Assembly (NCBI RefSeq): GCF_016863255.1
Contig: NZ_BOON01000032.1
Coordinates: 106,224-170,223 of the forward strand
Origin: Planosporangium mesophilum
GTDB taxonomy: Bacteria > Actinomycetota > Actinomycetes > Mycobacteriales > Micromonosporaceae
Length of the DNA stretch: 64,000 nt
Direction: 5' to 3'
In this document: piece after piece, positions 1-7,960 of the stretch
Position numbering within the stretch: position 1 is the stretch's first letter
Layout: each line of letters opens with the position of its first letter
Notes under the pieces: model-generated
The model's database searches: none
Seen by the model: only the letters and a program-made list of their open reading frames with translations
What the model was told of the DNA's origin: nothing
Translations under genes and position numbers: made by a program

Positions 1-1238
1 ACCTTCGTCGCCGACTGCAGTCCCGGCGGCAGCGTCAGGCCCTCCTCGGCGCCCTGCACCGCGGTGAGGCTGCTGACCCGCTTGGTGAAGTCGGCGGCGC
101 CCTTGCGCGACAGCATGACGCGCAGGTACTCCAGGCCGCCGGGTACGTTCTTCGCCTTGGACGGCACGATGAACGGCTCACCCGAGGTGCCGCGCATCGC
201 CTCGAACGGCAGCTTGTCGCCCTTGGTCAGGCTCGGCGTCGGCGCCACGGCCATCTGGAAGCCGGCGGGGGCGACCGCCTTCTGCTCGTTCTCCAGCCAG
301 GAGCCGCAGGAGATGAAGACCGCGTTGCCCCGGCACCACTCGGTCTGCGACTGGATGTGGTCCATGCCCTCGGAGCCGGGCAGGATGTACCCGTCGACGG
401 CGAGCTGGTAGTACGCCTCGGCGGCGGTCTTGATCGCGTCGTGCTTCCAGGCGTTGGGCTCGAGGTTGTCGATGGCGACCAGAATGTCGGGGCCGGCCAG
501 CTTGGCCGCCGCGGACAGGATCGGCCAGCTCATGTACCGCGGGTGCTTGCCCTGGTAGGTCCAGGGCGCCAGCCCGGCCGCCTTGATCTGCCTGCACAGC
601 GCGATCATCTCGTCCCAGGTCTTCGGGTACTGCCAGCCGCGGTCGGCGAGTAGCTTGCCCGAGTACCAGATGCCGTACGCGGTGTAGGTGTAGTTGAGGG
701 CCATGGTCTTGCCGTCGTACGTACCGGGCAGCAGCGCGCCGGGCAGCAGCGTCTGGCGGACCGTCTTCTTCGGGTCGTCCAGGCTCGGCGCGTCGAGCAG
801 CGGCGCCAGGTCGCTCAGCGCTCCCTGCGAGACCAGGCCGTTGAAGTCGATCTGGTTGCCGCCCGAGTTGTTGACGACGTCCGGCGGGCTGCCGTCGACG
901 AAGCGCGGCTGGAGCGTCTTGGAGATCTCGATGGTCGCGGAGTGCTTCACCTCCGCCTTCGGGTAGCGCTCCTTGTACATCGCCTCGTGCGCCTTGGCGT
1001 ACTCCTCGCCGAAGCCGCCGTTGAAGATGACCACCTCCAGCGGTGCGCTCTCCGATACGCCGAGGGGGTTGGCGCTGTTCTTCGCGCCGCCCGCCGCCTT
1101 GTCGTTGCCACCTCCGCCGCCCATGGCGCACGCCGACAGAACCCCGCCGCCGGTGGCGGCGAGGACCCCGGCCGCCGTGGCGCGCTGGAGGAGATCGCGG
1201 CGGCTGACGGACGAATCACTGGCACTCGGTGCTGACAT
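1..1238 (-). CDS. Sugar ABC transporter substrate-binding lipoprotein (NgcE-like), C-terminus beyond the window
   Basis: Extracellular solute-binding protein for an ABC sugar importer. The ATG at 1238 has an AGGAGA ribosome site 7 bases upstream. The N-terminus carries a twin-arginine (SRRDLL, near residue 13) and a lipobox (LSAC, near residue 39), so it is probably exported by Tat and lipid-anchored. The mature part (FNGGFGEEYAKAHEAMYKE, later DVVNNSGGNQIDF and GTSGEPFIVPSKAK) resembles the family that binds N-acetylglucosamine or diacetylchitobiose. About 412 codons are visible and the reading frame runs off the left edge, where the permease genes would be expected. Beside namZ and murQ homologues, a MurNAc- or GlcNAc-containing ligand is likely; that specificity is inference. 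Confidence 0.85.
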   Translation of the reverse strand, partial: MSAPSASDSSVSRRDLLQRATAAGVLAATGGGVLSACAMGGGGGNDKAAGGAKNSANPLGVSESAPLEVVIFNGGFGEEYAKAHEAMYKERYPKAEVKHSATIEISKTLQPRFVDGSPPDVVNNSGGNQIDFNGLVSQGALSDLAPLLDAPSLDDPKKTVRQTLLPGALLPGTYDGKTMALNYTYTAYGIWYSGKLLADRGWQYPKTWDEMIALCRQIKAAGLAPWTYQGKHPRYMSWPILSAAAKLAGPDILVAIDNLEPNAWKHDAIKTAAEAYYQLAVDGYILPGSEGMDHIQSQTEWCRGNAVFISCGSWLENEQKAVAPAGFQMAVAPTPSLTKGDKLPFEAMRGTSGEPFIVPSKAKNVPGGLEYLRVMLSRKGAADFTKRVSSLTAVQGAEEGLTLPPGLQSATK

Positions 1239-1272
1239 TCGTGCTCTCCTGGGATCCGCAGTGTGATGGCGG

Positions 1273-3081
1273 CTATGTCGCCGACGGCGCCCAGCCGTCG
1301 GCCTGGAACTTGTTCGTGTCGCCGCTCTCGCCGGCGAACAGTGCCCCGCCCTTGTCCCGGACCGACACCCGGTCGACGTAGACGCCGCGCCCCTGGCCGC
1401 TGCCGTCGGTGGTGTACCGCCAGCGCAGGTGCGTCGTGCCGGGGGCGAGCGCGGCCGACGCGCCCCACCAGCGCCGCCCGCCGTACCCGCTGAGCGTGCC
1501 GTCGGCGTCCCAGCGCCGGTCCGGCGCCCACAGCCGGAGGGTGACCGGTGCCCAGGTCGCGCCGCCGTCGCTGGAGGCCTCGACGTGGACCGGGTCGTAG
1601 CCGGGCTCGGTGTCGTACCACAGCAGGAACGACGCGTCGGCGCCGTCGGTCGCCGCCCGGCGCAGTGGCGCGGTGAGCGTCATGGTCGCGGCGTCGCGGT
1701 GCTCGGTCCGCCAGGCGGTACCGCCCCCGATCGGGCGTACCGGCATCGCGTCGGCGAGGTCCCGGGCGACCGCGCGGCGGGAGTTGTTGTTGCTGCCCCA
1801 GCCACGGTCGGGGTGTACCCGGTTGGTCAGCAGGATGACGAACGAGTGCGACAGCGGGTCCACCACGATCGAGGTACCGGTGAAGCCGGTGTGGCCGAAC
1901 GTGACCGGCGAGGACAGCCCGTCCATGTACCAGTGCTTGTTCAGTTCGAAGCCCAGCCCGCGCCGGCTCTCGGGGTCCCGGCTCTCCAGGTGGGCGTTGT
2001 CGTTGACCAACATCGAGCGGACCGTGCTCTCGCGCAGGATCCGCCGGCCCCGGTACTCCCCGCCGTTGAGCAGCATCTGGCAGAAGATCGCCAGGTCGTC
2101 CACGGTGGAGAAGACGCCCGCGTGCCCGGCGACGCCCTCGAGTGACCAGGCGTTCTCGTCGTGCACCTGGCCCCACACCATCCCGCGGCCGGCGTACGGC
2201 TCGTACTCGGTCGCCGCGATCCGGGTGCGCTTGCCCGCGGGCGGGTTGTAGCCGGTGTCCACCATGGACAGCGGGTCGGTGATCCGGGTGCGTACCGCCT
2301 CGTCGAGCCGCTGCCCGGTCATCCGGCGCACCAGCTCGCCCAGCGTGATCAGGCCGAGGTCGGAGTACACGTACTGCTGACCCGGCGCCGCGCCCGGCAT
2401 GAGCGGGGTGGCGAGCGCCGCGGCGAGCCGCGACGGCGGGTCGGGGTAGCTGCTCCACAGTGGCAGGAACGCGGGCAGCCCGCCGGTGTGCGTGAGCAGG
2501 TTGCGGACCGTCACCGCCTCCTTGCCGCCGGACGCGAACTCGGGCAGGTAGCGGGCGACCGGCGCGTCGAGGTCCACCCGGCCCCGCTCCACCTCCTGCA
2601 TCACCACGACACTGGTGAACAGCTTCGACACCGACGCCAGGTCGTAGATCGTGTCCGGCCGCGCGGGGATCTGCTGGTCCGCCGGGAGTTCGACGCCGAC
2701 CCGCCCGGGCGGCGGGCCGACCTCGCTGTAGCGCACAGCCTTGCCGACGCCCGCGCGCTGCACGACGACGCCGTCCTTGGCGGCCAGTACGGACGCGCCC
2801 GCGTAGGTCGGGTGGGCGGCGTGGTCGGGGGTGGGGGACAGGTACCGCTCGAGGTCGGTGCGCATCCGGCCGATCGGCTCGGCGAGCAGGCCCACCTGCG
2901 CGGGCGTACCGTTGCGCAGGGTCCGGTGCGCGAACCGGATGTCAGCCGGCGACGCGCTCGGTGGGCCGCTGTTCGATGTCGCGCCGCCGTTGGGTGCCGC
3001 ATGGCCGGCCGGGGCGGCCATCGTGGTGGTGGCGACAACGGCGGCCACGGTCACCGGCAGTACGGCCCATCGACGGATCAT
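1273..3081 (-). CDS. Secreted serine hydrolase, beta-lactamase/PBP4 fold with C-terminal beta-sandwich
   Basis: 602 residues with a Sec signal peptide (about 1-29). The penicillin-binding/beta-lactamase fold is shown by S150-V-S-K153 (nucleophile and lysine), Y239-S-D241 in the place of YxN, and an H397-T-G motif in the place of KTG. A further domain of about 150 residues after residue 450 looks like a carbohydrate- or wall-binding beta-sandwich. Family members include D-aminopeptidases, carboxypeptidases and esterases. In Bacillus a related hydrolase sits in the muramic-acid salvage operon next to namZ, matching this neighbourhood, so a role in trimming peptidoglycan fragments is inferred. 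The ATG at 3081 has GGAGG 7 bases upstream. It is divergent from namZ. Confidence 0.88.
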   Translation of the reverse strand: MIRRWAVLPVTVAAVVATTTMAAPAGHAAPNGGATSNSGPPSASPADIRFAHRTLRNGTPAQVGLLAEPIGRMRTDLERYLSPTPDHAAHPTYAGASVLAAKDGVVVQRAGVGKAVRYSEVGPPPGRVGVELPADQQIPARPDTIYDLASVSKLFTSVVVMQEVERGRVDLDAPVARYLPEFASGGKEAVTVRNLLTHTGGLPAFLPLWSSYPDPPSRLAAALATPLMPGAAPGQQYVYSDLGLITLGELVRRMTGQRLDEAVRTRITDPLSMVDTGYNPPAGKRTRIAATEYEPYAGRGMVWGQVHDENAWSLEGVAGHAGVFSTVDDLAIFCQMLLNGGEYRGRRILRESTVRSMLVNDNAHLESRDPESRRGLGFELNKHWYMDGLSSPVTFGHTGFTGTSIVVDPLSHSFVILLTNRVHPDRGWGSNNNSRRAVARDLADAMPVRPIGGGTAWRTEHRDAATMTLTAPLRRAATDGADASFLLWYDTEPGYDPVHVEASSDGGATWAPVTLRLWAPDRRWDADGTLSGYGGRRWWGASAALAPGTTHLRWRYTTDGSGQGRGVYVDRVSVRDKGGALFAGESGDTNKFQADGWAPSAT

Positions 3082-3112
3082 CGCGCACCTCCACGGATGT
3101 CGATGTAAGAAT

Positions 3113-3125
3113 GAAGGTTTCCTTC
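3113..3125. promoter_or_regulatory. Candidate RpiR/MurR operator, divergent promoter region
   Basis: Perfect 13-bp palindrome GAAGGTTTCCTTC between the divergent hydrolase and namZ genes. Its complement core GAAGGAAAC is repeated upstream of the RpiR gene at 4553. A shared palindrome in front of the regulator and its likely targets is what an autoregulated RpiR system would show. Assignment to this regulator is inference. Confidence 0.5.
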
Positions 3126-3209
3126 GTGGCTTTCAAGGGGCAGGAAGGTTCTTGCCACGACGGGGGTCGCGGGCTAGCTTGCCGACATGGCAGGACGGTA
3201 GGAGGAGCC

Positions 3210-4511
3210 ATGGATCGTCGTCGCCTGTTGGCCATCACCGGGGCCGCCACCGTCGCCACCGCCGGCGGTCTGGCGGGAGACCAGTGCTGCCCGGCGAGCG
3301 CTTCGGCCAAACCCGTTGCGCTGCCCCGATTCCCCGTTCGCACGGGCCTCGACAGGCTGGTCGAGACCGGTTGGGCGGCGGTGTCGGGACAGCGGATCGG
3401 GGTGATCTCCAACCCGACGGGGGTGGACCGCGGATATCGGCACCTGGTCGATCTCATGCACGCCGACGGGCGGGTACGGGTGTCCGCGGTCTTCGGGCCG
3501 GAGCACGGCTTCCGGGGCTCCGCGCAGGCCGGTGGCAGTGAGGGCAGCGGCGTCGACCCCCGTACCGGCCTGGCCGTGTACGACGCCTACGGCGCCGGCC
3601 AGGACAAGTGGGCCGAGCTGTACGCCAGGTCCGGTGTGGAGACCGTCGTCTTCGACATCCAGGACGTCGGGGCCCGCTTCTACACGTACATCTGGACCCT
3701 GTACGACTCGATGGTCGCCGCGGCCCGTGCCGGGCTGCGCTACGTCGTGCTCGACCGTCCGAACCCGATCGGCGGCCGGGCGTACGGCCCGATGATGACC
3801 GCCGGCTTCACCTCCGGAGTCGGCAAGAAGGAGATCGTGCAGCAGCACGGCATGACCGTCGGCGAGCTGGCCCGCTTCTACAACGGCGAGTTCCTGCCGG
3901 CCGAGGCCGGCCGCGCGGTGGCGCTCGAGGTGGTGGCCTGCCGTGGCTGGTCGCCGGAGCTCATGGCCGGCGACACCGACGCGCCGTGGGTGCTGCCCAG
4001 CCCGAACATGCCCACGCCCGACACCGCGCTGGTCTACCCGGGCACCGGGATGTTCGAGGGCGTCGCGTCGATCACCGAGGGTCGCGGCACGACGCGGCCG
4101 TTCGAGCTCGTCGGCGGCCCCGACCTGGACTACCACTGGTCCGACCGGCTCAACGCGGCGGGCCTGCCCGGCGTCCGCTTCCGCGAGGCGTACTTCACGC
4201 CCACCTTCGGCAAGTTCACGGGGGCGCTGTGCGCGGGGGTGGAGGTGAAGGTGACCGACCAGCGGGCGTTCGACCCGGTCCGCACCGGGGTGGCGATGCT
4301 CGTCGAGGCCCGCAGGTACCCCTCCTTCGCCTGGCGGGCGGACTCCTGGGACCGGGTGCGACCGTACTGGATCGACAAGCTGACCGGCTCGGGCCGGCTG
4401 CGGACGATGATCGACGCCGGCGCGTCGACAGCCGACGTGGTGGGCGTGTGGAGCGCGGAGCTGGCCGCCTTCGAGGCGCGGCGACGGCAGTACCTTCTCT
4501 ATCGACGTTAA
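3210..4511 (+). CDS. namZ: Exo-beta-N-acetylmuramidase NamZ (DUF1343 family), exported
   Basis: 433 residues. The DUF1343 family includes NamZ, which removes N-acetylmuramic acid from the non-reducing ends of peptidoglycan chains. Conserved signatures are IGVISNPTGVDR (near 63-74), FGPEHGFRG with the likely catalytic pair E98-H99, VFDIQDVGARFYTYIWT, VLDRPNPIGG, and SPNMPT. The N-terminus (MDRRRLLAITGAA) looks like a Tat signal, so the enzyme probably acts outside the membrane. The ATG at 3210 was chosen for its strong GGAGGAG site at 3200-3207; the open frame extends further upstream without support. With murQ and the RpiR regulator downstream it makes a MurNAc release-and-catabolism module. 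Activity on MurNAc is inferred from family and context. Confidence 0.88.
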   Translation: MDRRRLLAITGAATVATAGGLAGDQCCPASASAKPVALPRFPVRTGLDRLVETGWAAVSGQRIGVISNPTGVDRGYRHLVDLMHADGRVRVSAVFGPEHGFRGSAQAGGSEGSGVDPRTGLAVYDAYGAGQDKWAELYARSGVETVVFDIQDVGARFYTYIWTLYDSMVAAARAGLRYVVLDRPNPIGGRAYGPMMTAGFTSGVGKKEIVQQHGMTVGELARFYNGEFLPAEAGRAVALEVVACRGWSPELMAGDTDAPWVLPSPNMPTPDTALVYPGTGMFEGVASITEGRGTTRPFELVGGPDLDYHWSDRLNAAGLPGVRFREAYFTPTFGKFTGALCAGVEVKVTDQRAFDPVRTGVAMLVEARRYPSFAWRADSWDRVRPYWIDKLTGSGRLRTMIDAGASTADVVGVWSAELAAFEARRRQYLLYRR

Positions 4512-4552
4512 TCAATCACATGCGTCGCGAAGATTGACGGATCGCCCGAACC

Positions 4553-4567
4553 GAAGGAAACTTTTTC
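4553..4567. promoter_or_regulatory. Candidate RpiR/MurR operator upstream of the regulator gene
   Basis: GAAGGAAACTTTTTC shares the core GAAGGAAAC with the palindrome at 3113-3125 (complement strand). It lies directly in front of the ATG at 4570 and its GAAGGA may double as the ribosome site, so repressor binding here could block expression of the regulator and murQ. Confidence 0.45.
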
Positions 4568-4569
4568 AC

Positions 4570-5502
4570 ATGACCTCCCACGGTGCCGATGCCACCGGCG
4601 CCGCGACCGGCGCGAGCGGGAGCACGCCGACCACGGTGAAAGCCCGCGGCCTGCTACCCTCCCTGTCCCCGGCCGAACAGCGCGTCGCGCAGGTGGTGAT
4701 CGCCGAGTCGGCCGGCGTCGCCCAGTTGACGATCACCGAACTCGCCCGGCGGGCGCAGACGTCGGAGACGACGGTGATCCGCTTCTGCCGGACGATGGGG
4801 TTCGACGGCTATCCGCAGTTGCGCCTGACGCTCGCGACCGAGGCGGGACGGGCCCAGGACGGCGGCGTGTCGGGCAAGGGGATAGGCAGCGACATCAGCC
4901 CGAGCGACGACCTCACCGAGGTGGTCAAGAAGATCACGTTCGCCGACGCCCGGGCCATCGAGGAGACCGCGGCGCAGCTCGACGTCGCCGTGCTGGAGCG
5001 GGTGGTCGACGCCGTCGCGTCGGCCCGGCGGGTCGACATCTACGGCGTCGGGGCCAGCGCCTACGTCGCACAGGACTTCCAGCAGAAACTGCACCGCATC
5101 GGTCGGGTCGCGTACGCCTGGTCGGACCTGCACGTCGCGCTGACCAGCGCCGCACTGCTGGACGAGCGCGACGTCGCGTTCGGCATCTCGCACACCGGGG
5201 CCACGATGGACACCATCGAGGCGTTCGCGGAGGCCGGCCGGCGCGGCGCGCTGACCGTCGCGCTCACCAACTTCCCCAAGTCGCCGATCACCCGGGTGGC
5301 CGACCTCGTCCTCACGACGGCCGCCAGGGAGACCACCTTCCGCTCCGGCGCGATGGCCAGTCGCCTCGCCCAGTTGACCGTCGTCGACTGCGTCTTCGTG
5401 GGCGTGGCGCAGCGGACGTACCCGCAGACCCGCGCCGCACTCGAGGCCACCTACGAGGCGGTACGGTCCCGGCGGGCCCGCCCGCAGCGGGAGCGCTGGT
5501 GA
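4570..5502 (+). CDS. RpiR-family transcriptional regulator (MurR-like)
   Basis: 310 residues from the ATG at 4570 (a TTG at 4534 is in frame but less likely). The N-terminal RpiR helix-turn-helix lies around residues 30-105 (LTITELARRAQTSETTVIRF, HTH about 55-72). A SIS sugar-phosphate domain lies around 135-280 (VDIYGVGASAYVAQDF, GISHTGATMDTIEAF). Such regulators sense sugar phosphates; beside murQ the natural effector would be MurNAc-6-phosphate, which is inference. Its stop overlaps the murQ start by four bases (GTGA), so the two are translationally coupled. Two matching palindromes at 3113 and 4553 are candidate binding sites. Confidence 0.9.
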   Translation: MTSHGADATGAATGASGSTPTTVKARGLLPSLSPAEQRVAQVVIAESAGVAQLTITELARRAQTSETTVIRFCRTMGFDGYPQLRLTLATEAGRAQDGGVSGKGIGSDISPSDDLTEVVKKITFADARAIEETAAQLDVAVLERVVDAVASARRVDIYGVGASAYVAQDFQQKLHRIGRVAYAWSDLHVALTSAALLDERDVAFGISHTGATMDTIEAFAEAGRRGALTVALTNFPKSPITRVADLVLTTAARETTFRSGAMASRLAQLTVVDCVFVGVAQRTYPQTRAALEATYEAVRSRRARPQRERW

Positions 5503-6425
5503 CCGGGGTCAGCGACGGACTGGAGTGTCCGCCGACCGAAGAGCGGAATCCGCGGACGGTCAGCATTGACCGGTTGCCCGCGCTTGACGTCCTCCGGCTG
5601 CTCAACGCCGAGGACGCCACCGTGCCCGCCGCGGTCGCGGCGACGCTCCCGTACCTGGCAGAGGCGGTCGACCTGGCGGTCGCCGCGCTCGCTTCCGGGC
5701 ACCGGCTGCACTACTTCGGCGCCGGTACCTCGGGGCGCCTCGCCGTGCTGGACTGCGCCGAGCTGCGCCCGACGTTCGGGCTGGAGCCGGGCCGCGTCGT
5801 CGCCCACCTGGCCGGTGGGCCCGCCGCGCTGACCAACCCGTCCGAGGCGGCCGAGGACGACGAGGACGACGGCGCGGCGGCCGCCGGCTCCGAGGTGGAG
5901 GCGGGCGACGTCGCCGTGGGCGTGACCGCCAGCGGGCGGACCCCGTACGTGGCCGGCGCGCTGCGCGAGGCCCGGGCCCGCGGCGCCGGTACCGTGCTCG
6001 TCTCGGCCAACCCCAGGTCACCGCTCGCGCCGCTGGCCGACATCCACGTCGCCTTCGACACCGGGCCGGAGGCGATCACCGGCTCGACCCGGCTCAAGGC
6101 CGGCACCGCCCAGAAGCTGGTGCTCAACTCGCTGTCGACCGCCGTCATGATCCGGCTCGGCCGGACGTACTCGAACCTGATGACCGACATGGTCGCCAGC
6201 AACCGGAAGCTGCGGGCCCGGCAGGTCCGGATGCTGGCCCAGGCGACCGGCGCGGACTCCGACCTCTGCGCCGCCGCGCTGGCGGCCGCCGAGGGCGATC
6301 CGAAGGTCGCGCTGGTGACGCTGCTGTCATCGGCCACTGTGGATCAGGCCAGGCGAGCCCTCGCCGAGACCGGTGGCCTGGTCCACCGCGCGCTGCGCTC
6401 GGTGACGCCGCCGCCTCTCCCATGA
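5499..6425 (+). CDS. murQ: N-acetylmuramic acid 6-phosphate etherase MurQ
   Basis: 308 residues, normal MurQ length. The enzyme cleaves the lactyl ether of MurNAc-6-phosphate to give GlcNAc-6-phosphate and D-lactate in the cytoplasm. The family signature TEERNP (residues 13-18) is followed by the SIS phosphosugar loop GAGTSGR (74-80), AEL with the probable catalytic E88, and ITGSTRLKAGTAQK and LVLNSLST toward the C-terminus. The GTG start overlaps the regulator stop by four bases. An acidic loop (AAEDDEDDGAAAAG) is slightly expanded. No MurP-type PTS permease is visible, so import is likely via the ABC binding protein at 1-1238 or the MHS transporter at 6486; which one is not settled by sequence. 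Confidence 0.95.
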   Translation: MTGVSDGLECPPTEERNPRTVSIDRLPALDVLRLLNAEDATVPAAVAATLPYLAEAVDLAVAALASGHRLHYFGAGTSGRLAVLDCAELRPTFGLEPGRVVAHLAGGPAALTNPSEAAEDDEDDGAAAAGSEVEAGDVAVGVTASGRTPYVAGALREARARGAGTVLVSANPRSPLAPLADIHVAFDTGPEAITGSTRLKAGTAQKLVLNSLSTAVMIRLGRTYSNLMTDMVASNRKLRARQVRMLAQATGADSDLCAAALAAAEGDPKVALVTLLSSATVDQARRALAETGGLVHRALRSVTPPPLP

Positions 6426-6479
6426 TCGCGGAAACCCTTCCGGGCGGGGGCCGGAAGGGTTTCCGCGATCATGGGAGAG
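6415..6479. terminator. Bidirectional terminator, perfect 29-bp inverted repeat
   Basis: Arms 6415-6443 and 6451-6479 are exactly complementary around a 7-base loop (GCGGGGG). It overlaps the murQ stop and ends 7 bases before the stop of the convergent transporter gene, so it can terminate both. The arms contain CATGATCGCGGAAAC, a motif shared with other intergenic palindromes in the window. Confidence 0.85.
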
Positions 6480-6485
6480 TTTGGC

Positions 6486-7811
6486 TCAGACCGCCGGGGC
6501 CGGTGCGGCGGTACCGCTGACCGACGCCTGGCTCGGCTCGTCCGTGCGTCGCGGCATGAGGACCAGCGCGATCATGGCGACGACCGCGCAGCCCACGATG
6601 TACCAGCTGATCGCGGTGCTCGACCCGGTGCGCTGGTACAGGGCGGCCGCGATCAGCGGGGCGGGTCCACCTGCGATCACCGACGCCAGCGCGTACCCCA
6701 TGCCGGCGCCGCTATAGCGGACGTTGGTGCCGAAGCTCTCCGCGATCAGCGCCGCCTGCGGTCCGTACTGGATGTCGTGCACGACCAGGGATATCACGAT
6801 GGCCAGCAGCACCATCCCGGACGAGCGGGTGTTCAGCAGGTGGAAGTACGGGAAGGCGTACAGGCCGGTGCACACGATCCCGATGCCGTAGATCAGCTTG
6901 CGACCGAAGCGGTCGGACAGGTGGCCGAAGAGCGGGACGCTGATCAGGCCCAGCGCCGCGGCGACGAGGGTGTCGTTGAGCAGTACGCCGCGCGGGAGCT
7001 TGAGTTCCTGGGTGCCGTAGGTCAGCACGTACGTGATGAACAGGTAGAACGGCGCCTGCTCGGACAGCCGCACGAAGGCGGAGCTGAGGATCTCCCTCGG
7101 GTGCTCGCGGAACGCCGCCCACACCGGCTGCCGCACGACCGCCCGCTGCTGCTTGACCTCGACGAAGTCGGGGCTCTCCAGCACCCGTAGCCGCACGTAC
7201 AGCCCGATCCCGATCAGGACCACGCTGAACAGGAACGGGATCCGCCACCCCCAGGTGGCGAACGCGTCGCCACTGAGGTTGCTGAACAGTCGGACCATCC
7301 CGGTGGACAACAGCAGGCCGAGCGGGACGCCGAGCTGCGGCATGCTGGCCATCAGTCCGCGGCGGGCTTTCGTGCCCCACTCCATGGAGAGCAGGACCGA
7401 GCCGCCCCACTCGCCACCGACGCCGATGCCCTGCAGCAGGCGCAGCAGGGTCAGCAGGATCGGGGCGGCCACGCCGAGCGTGGCGTACCCGGGCAGCACT
7501 CCCATCAGCGCGGTGGCGATCCCCATCAGCAGCAGGGTGGTGACCAGAGTGGCCTTGCGGCCGATCCGGTCACCGAAGTGGCCGAAGATGGCGGCGCCGA
7601 CCGGCCGGGCGGCGAAGCCGACGAACAGGGTGGTGAACGACGCCAGGACGCCGGCGGTGGGTGAGCTGTGCGGGAAGAACAGCTTCGGGAACACGAGCGC
7701 GGCGACCGTTCCGTACAGGAAGAAGTCGTACCACTCGATGGTCGTGCCGACGGTGCTCGCGATGACGGCACGCCGGCGGTGGACGTGGTGCGGTTGGCTA
7801 TCGGTCGACAT
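6486..7811 (-). CDS. MFS transporter, metabolite:H+ symporter (MHS) family
   Basis: 441 residues, about 12 membrane segments. The N-terminus GTTIEWYDFFLYG and the loop GHFGDRIGRKATLV are typical of the MHS group (shikimate, proline/betaine, dicarboxylate symporters), as is GVGGEWGGSVLLSMEW. The ATG at 7811 has a GGGAGG site. It converges on murQ and shares the terminator at 6415-6479. The substrate cannot be read from sequence; the neighbours suggest a muropeptide-derived metabolite such as lactate, but this is only a guess. A second MHS transporter lies at 46694. Confidence 0.85.
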   Translation of the reverse strand: MSTDSQPHHVHRRRAVIASTVGTTIEWYDFFLYGTVAALVFPKLFFPHSSPTAGVLASFTTLFVGFAARPVGAAIFGHFGDRIGRKATLVTTLLLMGIATALMGVLPGYATLGVAAPILLTLLRLLQGIGVGGEWGGSVLLSMEWGTKARRGLMASMPQLGVPLGLLLSTGMVRLFSNLSGDAFATWGWRIPFLFSVVLIGIGLYVRLRVLESPDFVEVKQQRAVVRQPVWAAFREHPREILSSAFVRLSEQAPFYLFITYVLTYGTQELKLPRGVLLNDTLVAAALGLISVPLFGHLSDRFGRKLIYGIGIVCTGLYAFPYFHLLNTRSSGMVLLAIVISLVVHDIQYGPQAALIAESFGTNVRYSGAGMGYALASVIAGGPAPLIAAALYQRTGSSTAISWYIVGCAVVAMIALVLMPRRTDEPSQASVSGTAAPAPAV

Positions 7812-7903
7812 GGCCGCCTCCCACTGGGTCGGCCAGGTGGCCGCTCCACCAGTAGATCTGGATGTTGCGGTTCCGTGTCGGGCTTGTCAAGAGATCGCGT
7901 ACC

Positions 7904-7944
7904 GTCGATGCACCCGGACGGGTCACCCGTCCGGGTGCATCGAC
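7904..7944. terminator. Terminator hairpin, 20-bp perfect stem
   Basis: Arms 7904-7923 and 7925-7944 are perfectly complementary with a single central base. It lies 17 bases past the stop of the minus-strand gene at 7961 and before the next minus-strand gene starts at 7811, so it most likely terminates the upstream gene. Confidence 0.75.
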
Positions 7945-7960
7945 ACAGGTCGCCGCGTTT

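Noticed and set aside
178..1131. Long minus-strand open frame overlapping the sugar-binding protein
   Set aside because: Arginine-, glycine- and alanine-rich sequence without family resemblance; the other minus frame gives a clear lipoprotein with Tat signal and solute-binding motifs.
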